Shown: positions 5,375-8,688 of the stretch, piece after piece
Layout: every line of letters starts with the position of its first letter
Position numbering within the stretch: position 1 is the stretch's first letter
Source of the DNA: JBCBWG01 sp036804185
Lineage (GTDB): Bacteria; Pseudomonadota; Alphaproteobacteria; Rhizobiales; Hyphomicrobiaceae
Direction: 5' to 3'
Length of the DNA stretch: 8,688 nt
NCBI GenBank assembly: GCA_050330095.1
Contig: JBHJOC010000022.1
Coordinates: forward strand, 1-8,688
The notes under the pieces: generated by a model
What the model saw: only the letters and a program-made list of their open reading frames with translations
What the model was told of the DNA's origin: nothing
Databases searched by the model: none
Translations under genes and position numbers: made by a program

Positions 5375-7651
5375 TCACAGGAACGAGTAGGGATCGATGT
5401 CGACCACGACGCGCAAGTCGCCTCTCGGCTCCGGCCCGCGATCAAGCCAGGCGCGCAAGTAGCCCTGGATATCACGATCACGCTGCGCTTTGACGAGCAG
5501 GCGAAACCGGTAGCGACCGCGCACGACCGCAATCGGCGCTTCTGCTGGTCCAAGCACCTCAATCTGCTGCGCCTCAGGCGCAGCGCGCGCCAACGCGCGC
5601 GCATACTCTGACGCCGCATCTTTTTCGCGGTGACTGACGATGATGGCCGCCAGCCTGCCATAGGGCGGCAGCCCGCCGCGCTGGCGATTGCGGATTTCGG
5701 CTGCAAGGAATGCCTCGCGATCGCCACTGACGATGGCGCGCATCACTGGGTTGTCGGGGTCGTAGGTCTGGATCAGGCCCCGTCCGATGACATTACCGAT
5801 CCGGCCTGCGCGCCCTGTCACCTGGTGAAGGAGCTGGAACGACCGCTCGCCGGCCCTTGGGTCAGCACCTTGCGCGAGCCCGAGATCACCGTCGACAATG
5901 CCAACCAGCGCCAGCCTCGGGAAGTTGTGACCCTTGGCGACAATCTGGGTTCCAATGATAATCTCTGCGGTGCCTTCCTCAATGGACCTGATGACGGCAC
6001 GCATCTCCGCGAGCCCTGGGATCAGGTCACTCGAAAGGATGGAGACCGCAGCGTCGGGAAAGCGCTCCTTGACTTCTTCAGCAATGCGCTCGACGCCCGG
6101 TCCGCATGGCACGAGTGCGTCGGGCTCGCCGCATTTCGGGCAGGCCTCGGGCACGGGCATCGAAAAGCCGCAGTGGTGGCAGGACAGGCGGCCGCGGAAC
6201 CGATGCTCGACGAGCCATGCCGTGCATTGCGGGCACTCGAGACGATAGCCGCACGCGCGACAGAGCGTGAGCGGCGCGTAGCCGCGGCGATTGAGAAACA
6301 GGAGTGACTGTTGACGGGCCGCCCGCGTCTCCATCATGGCAGCAACGAGGGGCGGGCTCAGCCAGCGGCCCCGCTCTGGCGGCTCATCGCGCATGTTGAT
6401 GGCGCGAACGTCGGGCATCGACGCACCAGCGAAGCGCGACGTCAGCCGGGTGTGGCGATAGCGTCCCGTGATCGCGTTGACGTGGCTCTCGATCGATGGC
6501 GTCGCCGACGCGAGCACGACGGGGAAGCCGCCGAGATGGCCCCGAACGACCGCCATGTCGCGGGCCTGATAGTGGACGCGGTCTTCCTGTTTGAAGCCGG
6601 TGTCGTGTTCCTCGTCGACGATGATCAGGCCGAGGTCAGGGAACGGCAGGAATAGTCCCGATCGCGCGCCGACGATGCAGCGCACCTCGCCGGTCGCCAC
6701 GCCGCGCCAAATGCGGCCCCGCTCGACGGACGACAGCGCCGAGTGCCACTCGACGGGCGGCACACCGAACCGGCTTTGGAACCGCGATAGAAACTGGCTC
6801 GTCAGTGCAATCTCCGGCAGCATGATCAGTGCCTGCCGGCCGTGTTCGAGGACCCGTGCGACGGCCTCGAAGTAGACTTCTGTTTTTCCCGAGCCGGTCA
6901 CGCCGTCGAGGAGCGTGGTGGAAAACGCCGCCGAGCCAGCCGCGCCTGCCAGCATTTCCACGGCCGTGAGCTGGTCGCCTTCGAACTCAACGCTCGCGTG
7001 CGAGGGCCTGGGGATCGGGAAGCCTCTGTCCGGGATCTGGACTTCGACGAGGGCGCCAGCCTTTACGAGGCCATCGACGACTCCGACGGTGCAGCGCGCT
7101 GTCTCTGCGAGCTGCGATTTCGTGCGTACGAGGCCATCTGCCATGATTTCGAGCGCGCGCAGGCGTGCCGGTGTCAGCCGAGGCGGGGCTTGTGCCTGTG
7201 GCGCGAGCGCAACGCCCATCCGTGCCTTCGGTGGGTCGAACGCAGCCTGCGCGCCCATCATCATCCTGAGCACCATGCCGAGCGGGCTCAGCGTATAACG
7301 CGCGATCCATTCTGCAAATCGCAGCGAGATGACCGGCAGGGGAGGCACATCGAGTGTGCCAAGCACCGGCTTCAACTTGCGTGCCTCGATCTGATCGTCC
7401 GGGTTTGTCGGCCGATCCCATACGACGCCGATGCGGGACGTCGCCCCGAAGGGCACATGGATGAACGTCCCTGGCGCCAGTGTTACGCCAGAGGGAAGCC
7501 CATAGTCGTAGGTCTGATCAAGTGCGACCGGAAGCACCACCGGAACGCGTGGGCGCTCGATGATGCTGCCGCCTTCCAGTGCGAGTGTCGCCGCACCATC
7601 AGTTTCGCGTTTGGCAGCTTGGCGATTGGCCTTGAGACCTGCGGGCACCAT
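5375..7651 (-). CDS. priA: Primosomal protein N' (replication restart helicase PriA)
   Basis: PriA rebuilds replisomes at stalled forks: it binds fork DNA, unwinds 3' to 5' and loads the primosome. The 758-residue protein shows the N-terminal DNA-binding domain (VPVVLPVALDQTYDYGLP, about 36-53), Walker A GVTGSGKTE (250-258), the DEEH box (346-349) and SATPS (382-386). The eight zinc-binding cysteines are C464/C467, C473/C476, C491/C494 and C504/C507. Motif VI is QVTGRAGR (610-617), and the C-terminal domain starts near GLPPYGRLA (660-668). The ATG at 7651 is chosen as the first one giving a complete domain. It leaves about 35 unconserved residues ahead of the domain, and the ribosome site (GGACA) is weak, so the true start is uncertain. 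It is convergent with the epimerase gene (41-bp gap) and divergent from the transaldolase gene. Confidence 0.97.
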   Translation of the reverse strand: MVPAGLKANRQAAKRETDGAATLALEGGSIIERPRVPVVLPVALDQTYDYGLPSGVTLAPGTFIHVPFGATSRIGVVWDRPTNPDDQIEARKLKPVLGTLDVPPLPVISLRFAEWIARYTLSPLGMVLRMMMGAQAAFDPPKARMGVALAPQAQAPPRLTPARLRALEIMADGLVRTKSQLAETARCTVGVVDGLVKAGALVEVQIPDRGFPIPRPSHASVEFEGDQLTAVEMLAGAAGSAAFSTTLLDGVTGSGKTEVYFEAVARVLEHGRQALIMLPEIALTSQFLSRFQSRFGVPPVEWHSALSSVERGRIWRGVATGEVRCIVGARSGLFLPFPDLGLIIVDEEHDTGFKQEDRVHYQARDMAVVRGHLGGFPVVLASATPSIESHVNAITGRYRHTRLTSRFAGASMPDVRAINMRDEPPERGRWLSPPLVAAMMETRAARQQSLLFLNRRGYAPLTLCRACGYRLECPQCTAWLVEHRFRGRLSCHHCGFSMPVPEACPKCGEPDALVPCGPGVERIAEEVKERFPDAAVSILSSDLIPGLAEMRAVIRSIEEGTAEIIIGTQIVAKGHNFPRLALVGIVDGDLGLAQGADPRAGERSFQLLHQVTGRAGRIGNVIGRGLIQTYDPDNPVMRAIVSGDREAFLAAEIRNRQRGGLPPYGRLAAIIVSHREKDAASEYARALARAAPEAQQIEVLGPAEAPIAVVRGRYRFRLLVKAQRDRDIQGYLRAWLDRGPEPRGDLRVVVDIDPYSFL

Positions 7652-7812
7652 CGTTGTCCGAATCTCGAGTTGCGGTGACCCTGCGGATCGGCGATGAGGC
7701 AATAGACAGAGTATGGCTGGGCCGTCCGGTATGACTGCCTCACGAACGACCTGAAGCCGCCTGGGGCCGCGCAGACGTGGCAGCCCGAGCGCCAGCACGG
7801 AGACACAAGCGG
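7652..7812. promoter_or_regulatory. Divergent priA / transaldolase intergenic region
   Basis: This 161-bp region must contain the promoter of priA (leftward) and probably that of the transaldolase gene (rightward). I could not identify a convincing -35/-10 pair on either strand. The only clear signal is GGAG at 7799-7802, 10 nt before the transaldolase ATG. The priA frame stays open upstream to 7798 but that extension does not look like protein. Confidence 0.5.
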
Positions 7813-8469
7813 ATGAAGTTCTTTGTCGATACCGCCGATGTGGGCGAAATCAGGGAACTCACCTCGACCGGTCTCGTGGATGGCGTGACCACAAACCCGA
7901 GTTTGGTGGCCAAGAGCGGTCGCGATTTCAAGACCGTGATCGCCGAGATCTGTGAGCTCGTTCCGGGACCTGTTAGTGCCGAAGTGGCCGCAACGTCAGC
8001 CGAGCAGATGGTCGACGAGGGCAGGATCCTCGCGAAAATCGCGCCAAACGTGACGATCAAGGTGCCTTTGACCTGGGACGGGCTGAAAGCCTGTCGGATG
8101 CTTACCAGCGATGGAACGAAGGTCAATGTCACGCTCTGTTTCTCTGCAGCCCAGGCGCTGCTCGCCGCGAAAGCTGGAGCGACGTTCATCTCGCCGTTCA
8201 TCGGGCGCCTCGATGACATTGGCATCGACGGCATGGAGTTGATCCGCGACATCCGGGCCATTTACGATAACTATCCGGCCCTCGGGACTGAGGTCCTGGC
8301 TGCCTCGATCCGTCATGTGGGGCATGTGCACGCGTGCGCTCTCGCCGGCGCTGACGTTGCGACAATCCCACCGGCGACGCTACGGCAGCTTGCGACGCAT
8401 CCGCTTACGGACAAGGGTCTCGCAGCCTTTCTTGCCGATTGGGAAAAGACCGGCCAGTCGATCGCCTGA
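7813..8469 (+). CDS. tal: Small transaldolase (TalC/FSA-type fold)
   Basis: This 218-residue class I aldolase of the pentose phosphate pathway should move a dihydroxyacetone unit between sugar phosphates. It has FVDTADVGEI (4-13, with D6), GVTTNPSL (24-31, with N28), the Schiff-base lysine K83 in TIKVPLTWDG, SPFIGR (127-132) and the phosphate-binding AAS...R region (163-167). Many databases name such proteins fructose-6-phosphate aldolase. Judged by alignment from memory to E. coli FsaA, the key positions are transaldolase-like: E57 where FsaA has Q59, S127 where it has A129, and F129 where it has Y131. ATG at 7813 is chosen over a GTG at 7777 because the conserved strand starts at once. Ends TGA at 8467-8469. 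Confidence 0.93.
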   Translation: MKFFVDTADVGEIRELTSTGLVDGVTTNPSLVAKSGRDFKTVIAEICELVPGPVSAEVAATSAEQMVDEGRILAKIAPNVTIKVPLTWDGLKACRMLTSDGTKVNVTLCFSAAQALLAAKAGATFISPFIGRLDDIGIDGMELIRDIRAIYDNYPALGTEVLAASIRHVGHVHACALAGADVATIPPATLRQLATHPLTDKGLAAFLADWEKTGQSIA

Positions 8470-8478
8470 CCGACACTG

Positions 8479-8514
8479 CGGTCCACTGGGTGGTCCACTG
8501 GGCGGTCAACTGGG
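8479..8514 (+). repeat. 12-bp tandem repeat, three copies plus a degenerate fourth
   Basis: Units cggtccactggg (8479-8490), tggtccactggg (8491-8502) and cggtcaactggg (8503-8514) follow each other directly, then decay in cggccgacatggg. They begin 9 bp after the transaldolase stop codon. The 12-bp period keeps a reading frame, but neither strand gives a believable protein here. It may be a slippage-generated short repeat in a spacer between converging genes. Confidence 0.8.
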
Positions 8515-8516
8515 CG

Positions 8517-8539
8517 GCCGACATGGGACCCGCGTCGGC
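8517..8539. terminator. Weak hairpin between converging genes
   Basis: gccgac (8517-8522) pairs with gtcggc (8534-8539) over an 11-nt loop, between the transaldolase stop and the end of the minus-strand gene. The position suits a shared terminator, but the stem is only 6 bp and no T-run follows on either strand. Confidence 0.2.
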
Positions 8540-8592
8540 GTTCGCGAGCCTGCCGGATTGCGCTCGAACGATTGGATGATTCTGGAGGCCCG

Positions 8593-8688
8593 TCACTGCG
8601 CCTTCAAAACGTCGGTGCACTGCTGCGGCAGGTCTGCCAGCGTGGCCAAGCGTGGTGGCGGGCCCGCTGGTGCGCGCGGTGCCGGCGG
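8593..8688 (-). CDS. C-terminal end of an unidentified protein (runs off the right edge)
   Basis: The minus-strand frame entering at 8688 encodes a proline-rich stretch (PPAPRAPAGPPPR), then LATLADLPQQCTDVLKAQ, and stops at TGA 8593-8595. Nearly all codons in the last 18 residues end in G or C, as in the real genes here, and the amphipathic tail after a proline-rich linker reads like a true C-terminus. Only 31 residues are visible, so no family can be named. It converges on the transaldolase gene. The competing minus-strand frame through 8405-8620 runs into the tandem repeat and the transaldolase gene and looks like a shadow. Confidence 0.45.
   Translation of the reverse strand, partial: PPAPRAPAGPPPRLATLADLPQQCTDVLKAQ

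Noticed and set aside
6842..7678. 278-residue plus-strand frame opposite priA
   Set aside because: Antisense to conserved PriA domains, rich in R, H and C, no domain seen.

Overview
The window looks like chromosomal DNA of a GC-rich proteobacterium, most likely an alphaproteobacterium. Reasons: strong G/C preference at third codon positions, an alphaproteobacterial-type DUF427 protein ending in GPFKGxPG, and a divergent priA / small-transaldolase pair. The taxonomy is an inference from protein style, not from a marker gene. No rRNA, tRNA, CRISPR array, integrase or transposase is visible.

Layout. Positions 1-301 carry no convincing gene but hold three perfect inverted repeats. Then comes a leftward block: a sugar-acid dehydratase of the IlvD/Edd family (302-2128), a DUF427 protein (2320-2868), a small YgaP-type DUF2892 membrane protein (2985-3191) and a secreted PL5-type alginate lyase (3291-4340). 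Facing away from the lyase, and overlapping its start by 9 bp, is a 4-hydroxyproline epimerase of the proline racemase family (4332-5333, plus strand). It converges on the replication-restart helicase gene priA (5375-7651, minus strand). A small transaldolase (7813-8469, plus strand) is divergent from priA. A short 12-bp tandem repeat follows it, and the window ends inside what looks like the 3' end of a minus-strand gene (8593-8688).

How the genes relate. Four are carbon-metabolism enzymes: pentonate-type dehydratase, alginate lyase, hydroxyproline epimerase and transaldolase. They do not form one obvious operon. The dehydratase and epimerase belong to pathway families that both end in alpha-ketoglutarate semialdehyde, so a shared catabolic theme is possible, but no semialdehyde dehydrogenase is in the window. 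priA is housekeeping. I see no clear undescribed multi-gene system. The features most worth a second look are: the hairpin cluster at the left edge; a 43-bp inverted duplication flanking the dehydratase, whose differences look like those of coding DNA; and the overlapping divergent starts of the lyase and epimerase.
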